64,000 bases of DNA from positions 20,685,805 to 20,749,804 of the forward strand of contig OW203736.1 in the NCBI GenBank assembly GCA_934045075.1. Reading direction: 5' to 3'. The position numbers and the translations under genes are program-made. Positions 9,652 through 21,070 of this stretch are shown here, piece by piece. Below the pieces are notes generated by a model, which did no database searches, was not told the origin of the DNA, and worked only from the letters and a program-made list of their open reading frames with translations. Each line of letters begins with the position of its first letter. Positions within the stretch are counted from its first letter, which is position 1. This DNA comes from Yponomeuta sedellus (lineage: Eukaryota; Arthropoda; Insecta; Lepidoptera; Yponomeutidae).

Positions 9652-9905
9652 AACCTAACTGCATAGTAGGTACTCGGGGCTGCAAGTGAAGCAAGCTACT
9701 TCAGCCAGATGTCGCTGCCTGTAAATAATACAGAGAATATTGTAAAGAGGTTCGAAATTTCACTGATGCCGGTACTTGCCCATTAGCTCAGTTGGAAAAG
9801 CGCTGGCACGGTTAGCCAGAGGTCGCGGGTTCGATTCTCGGCATGGGTGGAACTTTCAGCCTCTAAATAGGTTTTTTAAATTTTCCTTAGCACAAGTTTG
9901 TTTGT
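9652..9905 (+). mobile_element. tRNA-like SINE, full length
   Basis: It starts CCTAACTGCATAGTAGGTAC and continues through GCTTCAGCCAGATGTCGCTG-type leader, GTAAAGAGGTTCGAAATTTC, the tRNA-like core (9781-9852) and GCCTCTAAATAGG. The core has lost bases in the D-arm (GGAAAAGCG), and box B reads GGTTCGATTCTCGG. Confidence 0.65.
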
Positions 9906-10983
9906 TACGCTTCATTGTACAAAAATTAAGAAACAGAAAAAAAAGCTTAATTAACAGGTAAGTGTTGATGTACAAAGGCGGACTTATTTCAAAAGAAATT
10001 TCTTCAAGCCAGCCTAAGAAAGATTTTGAACAATAAAACAGAGAGCGGGAGATGGCAAATATAGCTATTTAAACAAGAAAAATAAAATCTAAAATCACCT
10101 ATTTCAAGTAATTTTAAGTTTGTGCAACAAAAACAATATAATCTCCTAATCTCTGGTACTTAGATTTTAAATTTAAATAAAACTTATTACTTATAGCACT
10201 AGTTGTAAGAAAATGTGTTTACTCCTGAAAAGGAAGAATTTGGACATGTACTTATTTGTATAAAGCACCTGTAACTGCTAATGTTAACCCAGATTCAAGC
10301 AATCAAATTTCATTTCATTTTATTTCTTCTCTCGGGGTTCATGTTCGTCACTACGTCATTACTTATTATCGAGGACAACAAAGGGGAGTAAAAACTTTTT
10401 TCCACGTTCTCCCCCTTTGTAAAGCCTTCGTTATCGAGCCCTTCGTCTGATGTGACGATGAGTGATGCGCCAACTTCCTATGTAACTACCTATTATAATG
10501 TAAATTACTTCTATCAGTGTACTTCGGCGGGCAGCGGTTCCCAACCTCGGCTCCGGGTGGAATTAATCTTGCCCTTGACACAACAGTCATTAAACCACAG
10601 TTCATAATCTTTATGACAATTCGATGTTCAGTGAGTAGCCAATAAATAAGATAAAATAAGACTATTCTTTATTGTATAGAAGCACTATAATTATATGAAC
10701 AGTAATTACCATAGAAAAGGTACAATGGTGGCCTAAAACACAACAACAATTAGACTTTCTATAGGTAATATTTTAACTGTGGCATTTGATTGTCATATTA
10801 AAGCAATTCTTGTTATATAAAATAGGGCAGGCAAAAACAACAACATGATTGTCGCTTATGTTTAGGTGAATAGAGTTCGTATGGCTTTATAAAATACTGT
10901 GAGTACTTTAATAACTTTTAATCATGCATGAAACGTTTTTACCTCGGTTTTCACAATAAGTCTCGATAACTGTAGTTACGTTA
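9906..10983. other. Unassigned stretch with a LINE-tail trace
   Basis: AATAAGACTATTCTTTATTG at 10655-10675 resembles the minus-strand 3' end of the LINE family seen at 26340 and 58027. Otherwise nothing was recognised. Confidence 0.4.
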
Positions 10984-11822
10984 TTAACCCTTGTATGTCC
11001 CCACTGCTGGGACACGGGTCTCTTCCTGCATCGCAGGAAGGTTAGGCCATACTCCACCACGGGGGCCAAGTCCGGGTTGGTGGAGGATTGTAAGACAGTG
11101 GCGGGCCTTACTGTCAGAAGTTATCAAGCCGCCCATAAGGCTGCTGACATGGCTTAACGACTGCCATTATATGACAGCCGGCACCAATGGCTTAACGTGC
11201 CTTGCGAAGCACGGAAGCGCTCGGAAAAATGCCACTAAAGTAAAATCCGTAATTCGACGGAGCGGTTTGACAACTCAAAATCGCATAACGTTGTCAGGTT
11301 CAGCATAGTGTTGTTTTCGTCGATAATGTACGATCCGGTTCGATCCGAACAAAAAACCTGTTTATTTTTTTCTAGTTTTATATTTAAAACGGGAATGTAA
11401 TAATTAATTTAATAATAAAGACGTTGATGTGCAAGCTCCATGTTATATTTTTATGCTATTAAATTGACTTGATGTACTTACTAAGCAAGAAAATATCGAT
11501 TGTTGTTAAACCGTAAAAAACGGCACGATTTCTCATTACTTAATACTGGCAGCACAAATGACTTGAGCGGTGTTGTTAGATAACCGACGATTTTATACTT
11601 AGGCCGGATTCTATCGATAATTAAATATCGATCAACCTCATCACTATTTTATTTTCCTCACACATGGTAACACTCTATCTATCAAACCGCTCCGTTGAAT
11701 TACGGATTTTAGTTTAGCGGCAGTCACGGGACGCTCACCTATCCTGTACCTAACCGCGATTGCTGTTGCTTAACCAAGTGATTGATTCCAATCACTCGGT
11801 TCATCTAGGCTGCGAGCGCTTC
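10984..11822 (-). mobile_element. 5S-derived SINE split by a MITE (copy 4)
   Basis: The SINE lies in two parts, 10984-11237 (tail and body) and 11715-11822 (5S-like head, complement of GTTAAGCAAC...GGTTAGGTACAGGATAGGTG). Removing the insert and one TA restores continuity (GCCACTA|GCGG). Its frame-like 105-residue reading at 10991 is fortuitous. Confidence 0.75.
11238..11714. mobile_element. 477-bp MITE with TA target duplication
   Basis: The ends are inverted repeats of about 30 bp: AAGTAAAATCCGTAATTCGA on the left, and the complement reads AACTAAAATCCGTAATTCAA on the right, followed by CGGAGCGGTTTGA on both. TA flanks both sides (11236-11237, 11715-11716). TA duplication and these ends fit a non-autonomous Tc1/mariner-type element. 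There is no transposase frame. Confidence 0.7.
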
Positions 11823-12426
11823 GGAATTGTAGTTTAGTGACACTGAACTCATAAAGCAAATGATGATCGGAAAGAGGTTTACCTTCTCAGTGATTTTTTT
11901 AGAAAAGTATGTCTTAATGACTCGCGATTGTCATACATAGTTTTATTTTTACTTAATAAATAATTTCGATTAGACCCGTTTAATGTACTATAAGTAATTT
12001 GTTAGAACTTTGAAATTTTTGGAAAAAGTAAAAAAATCCGTCTGCCCAATGCGTATAAATTGAACCTACCAGCTATAAGAAATTGCTGATATTTAATTGC
12101 TTATGGAAGAAACCGGTTACACTATCAACACATTTAAATCCTCAATAAATAAAAGAAGTTCTTAATAAATTGCATTCACTAAAGAAATCCCAAATCGCAA
12201 ACGTATGATTTTTTCACAAGTTAAAAAAATCCACTACATTGTTTTGGTGTCGCTCTGTAGAGCAAAGACAAAGGTGATTGGTTATTTGCAACCTCTGTCC
12301 ACTTTGGTAAGAACTTGTCTTGATGTTCCCTCTAACGTCTTTTCGATTATATTTGAGAGTCAATTTTGGAAAACTTTCGAAAAAATTTATAAATTTTAAG
12401 AATATTTTTTGTAGTGTTAATTTCAT
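11823..12426. other. Mostly unassigned; family E arm at 11925-11985
   Basis: GACTCGCGATTGTCATACAT and TTCGATTAGACCCGTTTA match the outer arm of family E. The remainder, including the 12214-12432 frames, has no recognisable content. Confidence 0.4.
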
Positions 12427-12597
12427 CGTCATCGTCAGGCTATACTAGTCCACTGCTGGACATAGCCCTCCCTCAAAGAGCGCCACGTTGTGCTATCATA
12501 AGGGGTAATGCCCATAATCCCCACGCTGGGCATGCGGGTTGGGGATCGCAGTTCGGTGGAATTGTACTGCAGGGGGCGCTGCTGCCCACCCCCTGTT
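12427..12597 (-). repeat. Repeat family A copy
   Basis: It runs from TCAGGCTATACTAGTCCACT to GGGGGCGCTGCTGCCCACCC. It lacks the GTCGCC-TTACGACA segment. Confidence 0.6.
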
Positions 12598-12689
12598 GTA
12601 TCGATAAGCGTTTGATTATATCGTAAAGATTAGACATTAGAGAAGGGTAAGAATTTATAAGGGTATAAGTTAAAAAAAAATGTTTAGTA

Positions 12690-12850
12690 TTTCGTAAGAA
12701 CTCGCGATGCTCATACGAGTAATAATACATAAAACGGGTCTACTCGCGATTATTTATTAGGTAAAACGTAATCACTCTGATTTTCGACGTTTCGGCAACG
12801 TTGTAGTTGCCGCGGTTACAGAAATTTCAAAATAATATTTGGAAAACGCT
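12690..12850 (+). repeat. Repeat family E (palindromic MITE) half copy
   Basis: It has AACTCGCGATGCTCATACGA, CGATTATTTATTAGGTAAAA, GACGTTTCGGCAACGTTGTA and GTTGCCGCGGT. Other copies are at 18535, 19478, 23740, 36240, 37110, 39955, 43950 and 44676. Complete copies have long inverted arms. Confidence 0.55.
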
Positions 12851-13489
12851 GGTGTAATCCATCAAAACGATATCTCCTCAAATTCCATGCGATATCGGCG
12901 ACGTATTATTTCATCGAAGAAATATTATAAGCACGTAAGTATAAGGAAACTTTCACGATAATTACATTATGGAGTGATATATTGCTGAGAAATGAGTGGA
13001 AGTAATTGAAGCTATCAATCAAAACTTACTACTTTTTTAAGAGTAAGGGGGCCCCTTCTTTGGTGCTGTATATTGGAGTCGAGAGTCTTGAGCTGGGCGG
13101 GGAGCGTCTTAAACACATAGTTGTTTAATAGAATCACATTATTCCGGCAATGATTGATTCATTTACACTATTGGCAGTCTAGTAATAAATCGCATTGCAA
13201 TAATATTGCCCGAGCTTCTTCACTCGGCGCCTCACGCGAATCGATCTTCTTCGCGAGAGATGCCTATTTAATTTGCGCGGGTTATATACCCCTGGAATGA
13301 CATTGTACTGCTATTCCTTTGTAGACTACCAAATTGAGACAAATAACAACCATCGTCGTGCTTATACCATTCTATTGAAAAACTATATAAGTATTAGACT
13401 CTAAGCCCGGGCCTCTTCCAAATCCCCCACTTTGTTGTAGATAGTGAAGCGTTATTCCTTGCGACTATAAGCAGCTTTTCCCGGCTATC
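12851..13489. other. Unassigned stretch
   Basis: No repeat-family match within the window and no coding signal. Confidence 0.4.
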
Positions 13490-13620
13490 AAGAGAAATGC
13501 TCCACTCAGACTCCCCAAGGGTTGCTAGAAGAAATCTCTCACAGAAATAAGGTCGCCTTTGTACATGTATTTTCTTGAACTTTATTTCTTGTTTTGTGTT
13601 TTTCGTGTGCAATAAAGTAT
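13490..13620 (+). mobile_element. LINE 3' end fragment
   Basis: GAAGAAATCTCTCACAGAAATAAGG, then TTTTTCGTGTGCAATAAAG. It runs straight into family C. It shares its 3' block with 939-1362. Confidence 0.55.
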
Positions 13621-13860
13621 AAATACATACATAACCTCACGCCTGTATCCCAGAGGGTTAGGCAGAGACCAGGGACTGCCACTTGCCACGATCCTGACAG
13701 ATCACCTTCGCTTCATCGACGTTCATTAGTGGTTGCATGCACGTACGCCGGTTCCGGGTACTTTTTATCTTCCCCATTGCTAATACATCCCCTATTTGGT
13801 CGATGTATGTCCGCCTGGGACGTCCCTTACCAGCCTTTTCAAATATACATTCGCAATATA
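13621..13860 (-). repeat. Repeat family C (SINE-like, TATG tail)
   Basis: It shows ACATACATAACCTCACGCCT, CCACTTGCCACGATCCTGAC, CACCTTCGCTTCATCGACGT and TGGTCGATGTATGTCCGCCTG. Copies are at 16885 (+), 45025, 48170, 35655 and 56060. On its own strand it ends in GCGTGAGTTTATG(TATG)n, so the (CATA)n runs beside it are its tail. Confidence 0.55.
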
Positions 13861-14054
13861 TATTTGTTTAAGTATAAATAGTAAATAAGATAATGCTGGT
13901 AGCGTTTAGATGCCTTTTAAGGACGTCCGGAGGTGCAGTCCACCTTAGGTTTAAGCATGTTTAAGCTAAGCTTAAATCTGAAAGCTTATTCAATAGTTGG
14001 GTTATTCTGAAGAACTCTCCTTTCTTTTTCTCTAATTCTTGGTAAACGAAACGT

Positions 14055-14420
14055 GGAAGCGCTCGTGGCCTAGGCGAACCGAGTGATTGGAATCAATCAC
14101 TTGGTTAAGCAACAACAGGCGCGGTCAGGTACAGGATGGGTGAGCGTCCCGTGAATACCGCTAGTGGCATTTTTCCGAGCGCTTCCGTGCTTCGCAAGGC
14201 ACGTTAAGCCGTTGGTGCCGGCTGTCATATAATGGCAGTCGTTAAGCCATGTCAGAGGCCCTATAGGCGGCTCGATAACTTCTGACAGTAAGGCCCGCCA
14301 CTGTCTTACAATCCTCCACCAACTCGGACTTGGCCCCCGTGGTGGAGTATGGCCTAACCTTCCTGCGATGCAGGAAGAGACCCGTGCTCCAGCAGTGGGG
14401 ACATACAAGGGTTGATAACG
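14055..14420 (+). mobile_element. 5S-derived SINE, full length (copy 5)
   Basis: This is one of the cleanest copies: GAAGCGCTCGTGGCCTAGGC, GTTAAGCAACAACAGGCGCG, ACAGGATGGGTGAGCG, then the full body and GGGTTGATAACG. One change in the C-box equivalent (GTGAGCG for GTGACCG). Confidence 0.8.
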
Positions 14421-14509
14421 AAGCTAAGCTTTGTTAGTCACATCTGAGCGCACCGCCGCTGAAGTACGATGAGGGCGACATCATCATCACTACTTTGCAA
14501 TCATCGTCA

Positions 14510-14610
14510 CCATAAGTCGTCCAGCCGGCCATCAGTCCACTGCTGGACATACGAGTAGGCCTCTCTCGAGACACGCCACTGAGCCCCATCTTCTCTTCTC
14601 GCCTTAATGC
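14510..14610. repeat. Lepidopteran 'CCACTGCTGGACATA' repeat
   Basis: GCCATCAGTCCACTGCTGGA, then ATACGAGTAGGCCTCTCTCG. It belongs to a broad group of lepidopteran LINE/SINE-derived repeats; another piece is at 38230-38310. The flanking 14611-14914 is unassigned. Confidence 0.4.
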
Positions 14611-14914
14611 ACCGTTTTACCTACTAAATAATCGCGATTAAAACCGTTTAAATTTATTACTTACTCACATACTTATTAACATACGAGATTATATTCTTTT
14701 TAATGCCCATTCCCGTGTTATTTTTAAAAAACCTATTACATGATTGAACAATATCACTAATATCATTTTTGCTATTAATAATACGATTTAGTAAAACATT
14801 TCTTTATCAGGACGTTAATTTCTCTATGTATCAATATCGCGAAACATTAAGAAATACTACATAAGCTTTACAGCATGGAGACAGACTCCATCAAAAAAGA
14901 GTATCAAGAATTCA

Positions 14915-15197
14915 AAAGTGAAAATTACTTTTCTAAATTCCGCCAATAATCCCACAAGCACCATGCGGTTAGTTAATGCACCGCCCTCCCTCCCACTTTT
15001 TCAAGCAGAAGCAAGACACGAACACACCACCACCGACACCAATAGGTACTTGTGTGAGAAAACACGCGACGCGTTTCGCCTCTAACACGAGGCATCCTCT
15101 GGCGCCCACGTGCAAGTGACAGTAACTATAAAAAAATTAGCGAAGTAATTTTCACTTTTTAATGCTATTATGGATTTTCGCAAAGTAACGCCTGGTT
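14915..15197 (+). mobile_element. Repeat family I (palindromic element)
   Basis: It shows AAATTCCGCCAATAATCCCA, CACCGCCCTCCCTCCCACTT, GACACGAACACACCACCACC, and ends ATTATGGATTTTCGCAAAGTAACGCCTGG. Related copies are at 41206-41588 (fully palindromic) and 54905-55112. A non-autonomous DNA element is most likely. Confidence 0.5.
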
Positions 15198-15710
15198 CTA
15201 TAGAGTATCAAGAAGTTTGCAAAACAGAGGTGTTATCCAAGAAAGAAACCTTCTTAGGGGGTGGCGCAGCTAATGAACCCAATTTAAATTATGGAGGGGT
15301 GCAACTTAACCGAAAGTCTTCTCAAAGGATAATAATTAGCTCTTTGTTCTGAGTCCGCTCTTATTTTTGCTTTTGCTTAATACATCATTAAGGAGTTCGA
15401 GGCAACGCAATGGCCGCCAAGCGATTAGCTGAAGCATCTGACTCCTTCCAGTAAAGAATAATTAAAGCCTTTGAATTCGTTTACGTTAATTTCAACTATA
15501 CCAGGCCACTCAGAAAGTTCCGCGAAACAATGTTTTATGTATAAGACACTGGCCACTTGTAATTGTTTTGAAAACGTCGAAAAGTAAAATACTACTGTTC
15601 GATTTTCAAATTTCCCTCCGCATTTATTTGAGAGCCAATTCAAATTTTCTTGTCTCATTAAAAATTGATCTGCATCGAGAGCATTTTCGTGCTACAAGTA
15701 TAATTAACTT
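15198..15710. other. Unassigned stretch
   Basis: Frames at 15170-15352 and 15425-15658 show no domain and overlap repeat edges. Confidence 0.4.
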
Positions 15711-15880
15711 GAAGCGCTCGTAGCCTCGAACCGAGTGATTGGATTCAATCATTTGAGTAAAGGAAAAACAGGTGCGGTCAGGTGCGGGATGGGTGACCGT
15801 CCCGTGACTACCGCTAGTGGCGCTTCCGTGCTGAAGAGACCCGTGCCCCGGCAGTGGGGACATTATACAAGGGTCGATAT
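15711..15880 (+). mobile_element. 5S-derived SINE with internal deletion (copy 6)
   Basis: The head is kept (GCGGTCAGGTGCGGGATGGG, TGACCGTCCCGTGACTACC). The body is deleted from after CTTCCGTGCT to GAAGAGACCCGTGC. It ends GGGTCGATAT. The deletion removes about 200 bp. Confidence 0.75.
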
Positions 15881-16275
15881 TAACTATATAAAAAGTACAA
15901 TTACTAAACTTGAAAGACTATTCAAATGCAGTTTAAGTTGGTCTTTCAATTTACGTATAAATTGCATTTGGAGAAGTTTTTCAAAATTATCGTGTTATTA
16001 AATAAACTGTTAAAATACCATAGCTAGAATACAATTATGTGGCATGCAGCCAGCTAGACCATGATCCAGAACCAGCTCCTATAGCTTCCGTCATTGACAT
16101 ATTACGCAAAGACAGTTTCTCTCACACGCACACATTTACATAGCATGAGTGTGCTGTGTGCTTAAGCGGATTGTAGTCGGTAACGCTCGTAGACACACAC
16201 GCACACACATTTTTGCGCTAAGCTTGCCAATTTGACTACGAATTGCCTCGCCTTGGAAACTCAGACTACAGTTTT
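15881..16275. other. Unassigned stretch
   Basis: Short (CA)n-rich runs lie at 16130-16215. Nothing else was recognised. Confidence 0.4.
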
Positions 16276-16279
16276 ATCA

Positions 16280-16690
16280 CACTAATATTATACAAGCGAA
16301 ATATGTGAGTGTGTATGTTTGTTTCGGATTTGGTGCCTCCTGGTTCTCTTGTCCGCCAGTGCCGAGCACCGAAATGACCCGACTCCGGACCTTCTCTTTA
16401 TATGTCCTACATGCGGCAGGGGCTGCCGCTCTAGAATTGGACTTTTCAGTCACTCAAAAAAGTGTCAAGTCCTGTGTCCTTGGACATCGATGACGATGGA
16501 CGAAAAGGCCTATGATGATGATGTTTGTTTCTTCTTCACGTCTACACGGCTGGAGCGAGTTTATTAAAATTTGGTTTGGAGTTAGCTGACACCCTGGATT
16601 ATCACATAGGCTACGTTTTACTCCGGGAAAATATATTTTTCCCATGGGAAAATCTAGAAACCGCGATTAACACCGCGTGGAACAGCTAGT
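16280..16690 (+). mobile_element. Helitron-like element interrupted by an RTE 3' end
   Basis: The left part has CTAATATTATACAAGCGAAA and GTGAGTGTGTATG. The right part has CTTCACGTCTACACGGCTGG and GGCTACGTTTTACTCCGGG, and ends GGAACAGCTAGTC. The reverse of the same layout is at 42520-42665. The 3' CTAG end suggests a Helitron-type non-autonomous element. Confidence 0.5.
16326..16520 (+). pseudogene. RTE-type LINE 3' end with zinc-finger-like C-terminus
   Basis: The 195-bp insert is flanked by the 11-bp direct repeat ATGTTTGTTTC (16315-16325 and 16521-16531) and ends in a GATGATGAT tail. It encodes LFICPTCGRGCRSRIGLFSH followed by SKKC, a C2H2-like Cys-Cys-His-Cys motif that I know from the C-terminus of RTE-like retrotransposon proteins in insects. 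The duplication and repeat tail show target-primed insertion of a severely 5'-truncated copy into an existing Helitron-like repeat. Confidence 0.6.
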
Positions 16691-16699
16691 CTTATATCG

Positions 16700-16870
16700 G
16701 TTAAGACACACCACAGGCTAAACCTATGTCTTTTTTTGTTTTGTTCATTGTGTATTTCGTTTATTTCTGTTGTGCTCATATTATGTACATTTTTCTCGTT
16801 ATTTTGTTTGTTTGATGTGACTTGTTGGTATAATAAATGACTTTCATTCTTTTTCTTTCTTTCCAAATAG
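16700..16870 (+). mobile_element. LINE 3' UTR fragment
   Basis: A T-rich 3' UTR ends in GGTATAATAAATGAC, then a CTTT-rich tail. The same tail type ends the LINE at 33470. Confidence 0.4.
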
Positions 16871-16884
16871 GGGATGTATTAGCA

Positions 16885-17047
16885 AAGGGGAAGATAAAAA
16901 GTACTCAGAACCGCCGTGCGTGCATGCAACGACTTATGACCGCTGATGAAGCGAAGGTAATCTGTCAGGATCGTGGCAAGTGGCAGCCCCTGGTCTCTGC
17001 CTACCCTTATGGGATACAAGCGTGAGTTTATGTATGTATGTATGTCT
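16885..17047 (+). repeat. Repeat family C copy
   Basis: CGTGCGTGCATGCAACGACT, GCTGATGAAGCGAAGGTAAT, CTGTCAGGATCGTGGCAAG, then GCGTGAGTTTATGTATGTATG. This copy shows the direct orientation with its TATG tail. Confidence 0.6.
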
Positions 17048-17424
17048 TTCTTTCTTATTATAATTCTATGACTTCTGCATAGTTAGTCCGCTCCACACTC
17101 GAAACATAATTACACCACAAGAAAACACTTTGCATGCGCGAGCAGGCCTCGCCGTCATCCAGTTCCGGGGCTAATTTATAGATGTCGCCACTGAGCCAAA
17201 AGGCCGTGGGCGCTGTATATTACGACTGCCGCTGTAATTCCCCTGCATTCCACTGCTTAATTAAGGGGCCAGTGGCTAGTTCCCGCAGTTGTGTTTGTAT
17301 GCGCTGTGGTGCACCAGGGGCCCGGGAGCCGATTCTGGTGAGTCGCAGCAGCTGGTTTGTGCAAAGGACAGGTTGTCAAACAAAACCGTTTTTTTCTCGT
17401 GTCTTTAATGTAACAGAGATGGAG
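17048..17424. other. Unassigned stretch
   Basis: Moderately GC-rich. The 91-codon frame 17182-17457 runs into the neighbouring palindrome and has no domain I recognise. Confidence 0.4.
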
Positions 17425-17741
17425 AAGGAAACTTTTCAATTGACAGCAGCCGATTAGACTTTATTTGAGTAATACTTTGGTAAATGGTGAATATTTATTA
17501 TCAAAAGTATTTAAATACTTTTGGTAATAAATATTCACCATTTACCAAAGTTATTAGCAAAAGTATTTAAATACTTTTGGTAATAAATATTCACCATTTC
17601 TTTATTTGAGTAATACTTTGGTTAATGGTGAATATTTATTATCAAAAGTATTTAAATACTTTTTGTAATAAATATTCACCATTTACCAAAGTGTTACTCA
17701 AATAAAGTCTAATCGGCTGCTGTCAATTGAAAAGTTTCCTT
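17425..17741. repeat. Nested palindrome of about 317 bp
   Basis: The outer arms are about 95 bp: AAGGAAACTTTTCAATTGAC on the left, complemented at the right end. Inside, a unit (TTTGGTAAATGGTGAATATT, then AAAAGTATTTAAATACTTTT and its mirror) is repeated twice, so it is a palindrome built of palindromes. It is probably a foldback or MITE element. No coding signal. Confidence 0.7.
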
Positions 17742-18534
17742 AGTTTTCCGGCTTAAGCCGTAGAATTCTGAACGCCCCCATAACATAACGAACGAACGAC
17801 CACCATAACGATAGTTTTTATTGTTCTTTTCAGGGTAATTATCTGTTAGTTTAAGGTGATTTCAGACAAATTTAAGACAGAATGGAATTCATGAAAAGAT
17901 ATTGGAAAATAGAAAAAATTGGGGAATATTTTCAGCATTTTCTATAAAAAAATTAAAACCTACATCGACCCTTCAAAAACACAGAAATAATTAAATATTA
18001 ATTAAATATGCGACGATCATTTAAAAAAAATTCTAAATGTATGTATACATTTAGAATTTTTTTAAAATGGTTTTTGTTTATACAGTAAATTGGTAAAAGC
18101 AAATAATTTTTCGGCCAAGATAATAGCTATATTTGCAATTACCAGAAATGGCACGTTGGTAAGGTTGGTAAATACTAAGTTTCAATGATACTAGAAATGA
18201 ATTATTCGCTCAATTGCAAGGCAGAGCTTGTGCGAGTCAGGTAAGCCCGGATTGTGTTTGCATAGTTGCGGAAGCTTCAACGTTTGGTTGCTCTGGTGTA
18301 ATTAGAAGAGCTTAATGCAATAAAATTTACAGAATTACAATCTATCACATACTCTTTTGCACACGAAACGTTGAACAGGACATAATGTGAGAAATAACAC
18401 GTACAAAGGGCAAACTTAGCTCTGTAAAAATTTCCTCCCAGCAAACCTCGGATAGTTCCAAAATTTTTAAAAACCGGTTTATGTACGTGTCAAAATAAGC
18501 TACATAAACTACAAAAATCCTGAAGGACTTAGGT
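17742..18534. other. Unassigned stretch with a perfect hairpin
   Basis: Positions 18019-18066 form an almost perfect hairpin (TAAAAAAAATTCTAAATGTA and its complement, tiny loop). Nothing else was recognised. Confidence 0.4.
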
Positions 18535-18795
18535 GATGCGTAATTACCTTAAATCCGGACTTTTCGGCAACGTATTAGTTGCTGTGGTCACGGGTAGACT
18601 TGACGTGGCGAGTCAATTATTTTAGTGAGGGTAGGTGGCGCTATGGCGCTCATTAGGGAAGGGCTATATCCAGCAGTGGACTACAATAATATAGCCTAAA
18701 GAAGAAGAAGGTGGTCTGCCTTCAAGTCACTTTCAGTTTTTTGCAGCGGGTTGTTGCGTTTTACCTAATAAATAATCTTGAATAGACCCGTTTAC
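18535..18795. repeat. Repeat family E with a family A insertion
   Basis: The arms are TAATTACCTTAAATCCGGAC, then TTTTCGGCAACGTATTAGTT at left, and TGCGTTTTACCTAATAAATA, then GAATAGACCCGTTTA at right. A 70-bp truncated family A copy (18639-18708) sits between AGGTGG direct repeats (18633-18638, 18709-18714) and ends GAAGAAGAAG. Confidence 0.6.
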
Positions 18796-19477
18796 CGTTC
18801 CCGAAACCCTTCAAATTTCAATTTTTCTTGATGCGATGAGATCACATCATATTTCATACAAATAATAAGAAGAAGAAATTTCCGAGCAGAGTTCATAAAA
18901 ACAATCACATTTAAACAAGCAATAACAATTTTTTTGAGCTTAAACTCTCGTAAGCAGTGTACATTATTGACTTTATAACGCGATCAACTTATTTAAAACG
19001 GTCAGACTCTTCTAACAAAATGTATCCGGTTAGAAAATCAATAATAACAACATTGAAAGAAAGCAAAAATTAAAGCAAACTATATTAATACAGATGTACC
19101 TGTGGCAGTAAATATGTCTCCAGCTGAGTATACTGTTGTTGATACGACTAAGCATGAAGTGCAGTATCAAAAGCACTGATTTTCACCAGAGCCTGTACAG
19201 GACCAGGAGGTCCCAACAAAACACAGATTTTTTGGAGAAATAAACAAAACAAATGGAACATTACAAAAAGTTTAGATAGACTAAATGAAACTCTTTTTAT
19301 CTAAGTGCACTAAACACATTTTTCTCAGTAGGAGCTCGATAAGAAAAATACACAAACAAATAAAGGCTGGACATGAGTTATGTTTAGGTAGTTTTTCTGC
19401 TTGTGTAGCATTTAGCTTATAAATGTGATTGAAATGCTTATATAATAACATATTTTAAACTTTCGCGACTTTTACAC
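18796..19477. other. Unassigned stretch
   Basis: No repeat-family match within the window and no coding signal. Confidence 0.4.
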
Positions 19478-19745
19478 ATAGAATATTTTCGGGGCTTAGT
19501 CGCGTAGTAATTTATTGCTATTTTACCTCGACGTTTCGACGACGTTACAGTCATCGTGGTCACGAGGAGACTGATGGCTGGCACCAGTTCGCATCTTCGG
19601 CTGATGAGGTTTCAGACTATCCTCAATCAGCTTTCACAATGCACTATTAGGGTTGCGACAAGTGTGTCAGTGTAATGACACTGACAAACGTCGAGGTAAA
19701 TTTGCAATAAATTACTACGCGATTAAGCCCTGAAAATATTCTATG
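19478..19745. mobile_element. Family E MITE with arms of about 57 bp
   Basis: The left arm is CATAGAATATTTTCGGGGCT, then TTATTGCTATTTTACCTCGA-CGTTT. The right arm is its complement, ending AAATATTCTATG. The centre carries GTCATCGTGGTCACGAGGAG. This copy shows that the family is a terminal-inverted-repeat element. Confidence 0.65.
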
Positions 19746-19984
19746 CTTATATAATGTTATACAATACGTTGAGTCATCAAGATTCATAGATTAAGGCTTG
19801 ACCTCTAAATTGAAATTCAAATGCAATTAACTGACATATAAAAAATTATTGACGAAAGGCATTAAACTGGTATTGGACACCAATATTACGTAAATATAGT
19901 TAAGACTAAAATACTAAGTGACATGTTATAAAATAAATTACAAAATGAAACTGAAACTTAAATTCTTGACTGAAAATGTTTAAT

Positions 19985-20175
19985 TCAAACTAAGTAAATA
20001 ACTATTAGCAGCGCCCCCTGCAGTACAATCCCACCAATCTGCGATCCCCAACCCGCATGCCCAGCGTGGGGATTATGGGCATTACCCCCCAATGATGGCA
20101 CAACCTTGTGCTATGGTACTCATTAGGGGAGGGCTTAATCCAGCAGTGGACTAATATAGCCTGAAGAAGAAATAA
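19985..20175 (+). repeat. Repeat family A copy
   Basis: It runs from GCAGCGCCCCCTGCAGTACA to CTAATATAGCCTGAAGAAG. Nearly complete. Confidence 0.6.
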
Positions 20176-20179
20176 CTAT

Positions 20180-20370
20180 TATAAATATATTTTAGATTTA
20201 ATTATTTATGTACATGCACCAAGTACCGACTATATTCTTCATGCAATCCACTCCATCCAAAGGTTGTATGGAAGAGATCGCTCTTAACGATAAGACCGCC
20301 AATAGTATAACATTACTTAGATTTAAGAATCATGGTTGTAATATTTTTCTGGTTGTGCAATAAAGTGTTT
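20180..20370 (+). mobile_element. LINE 3' end seeding the (TATC)n array
   Basis: GGAAGAGATCGCTCTTAACG, then ATAAGACCGCC and GGTTGTGCAATAAAGTGTTT lead without a break into TATC repeats. This is the CR1-group 3' end seen elsewhere, here with a TATC-type tail. Confidence 0.6.

Positions 20371-21070
<700 letters not shown>

Noticed and set aside
10991..11308. Recurrent frames with 'CIAGRLGHTPPRGPSPGWWRIVRQW' type peptides at many loci
   Set aside because: They are the reverse reading of the 5S-derived SINE body, repeated with each copy.
15170..15352. 60-codon frame
   Set aside because: It starts inside the family I repeat end and shows no domain or splice context.
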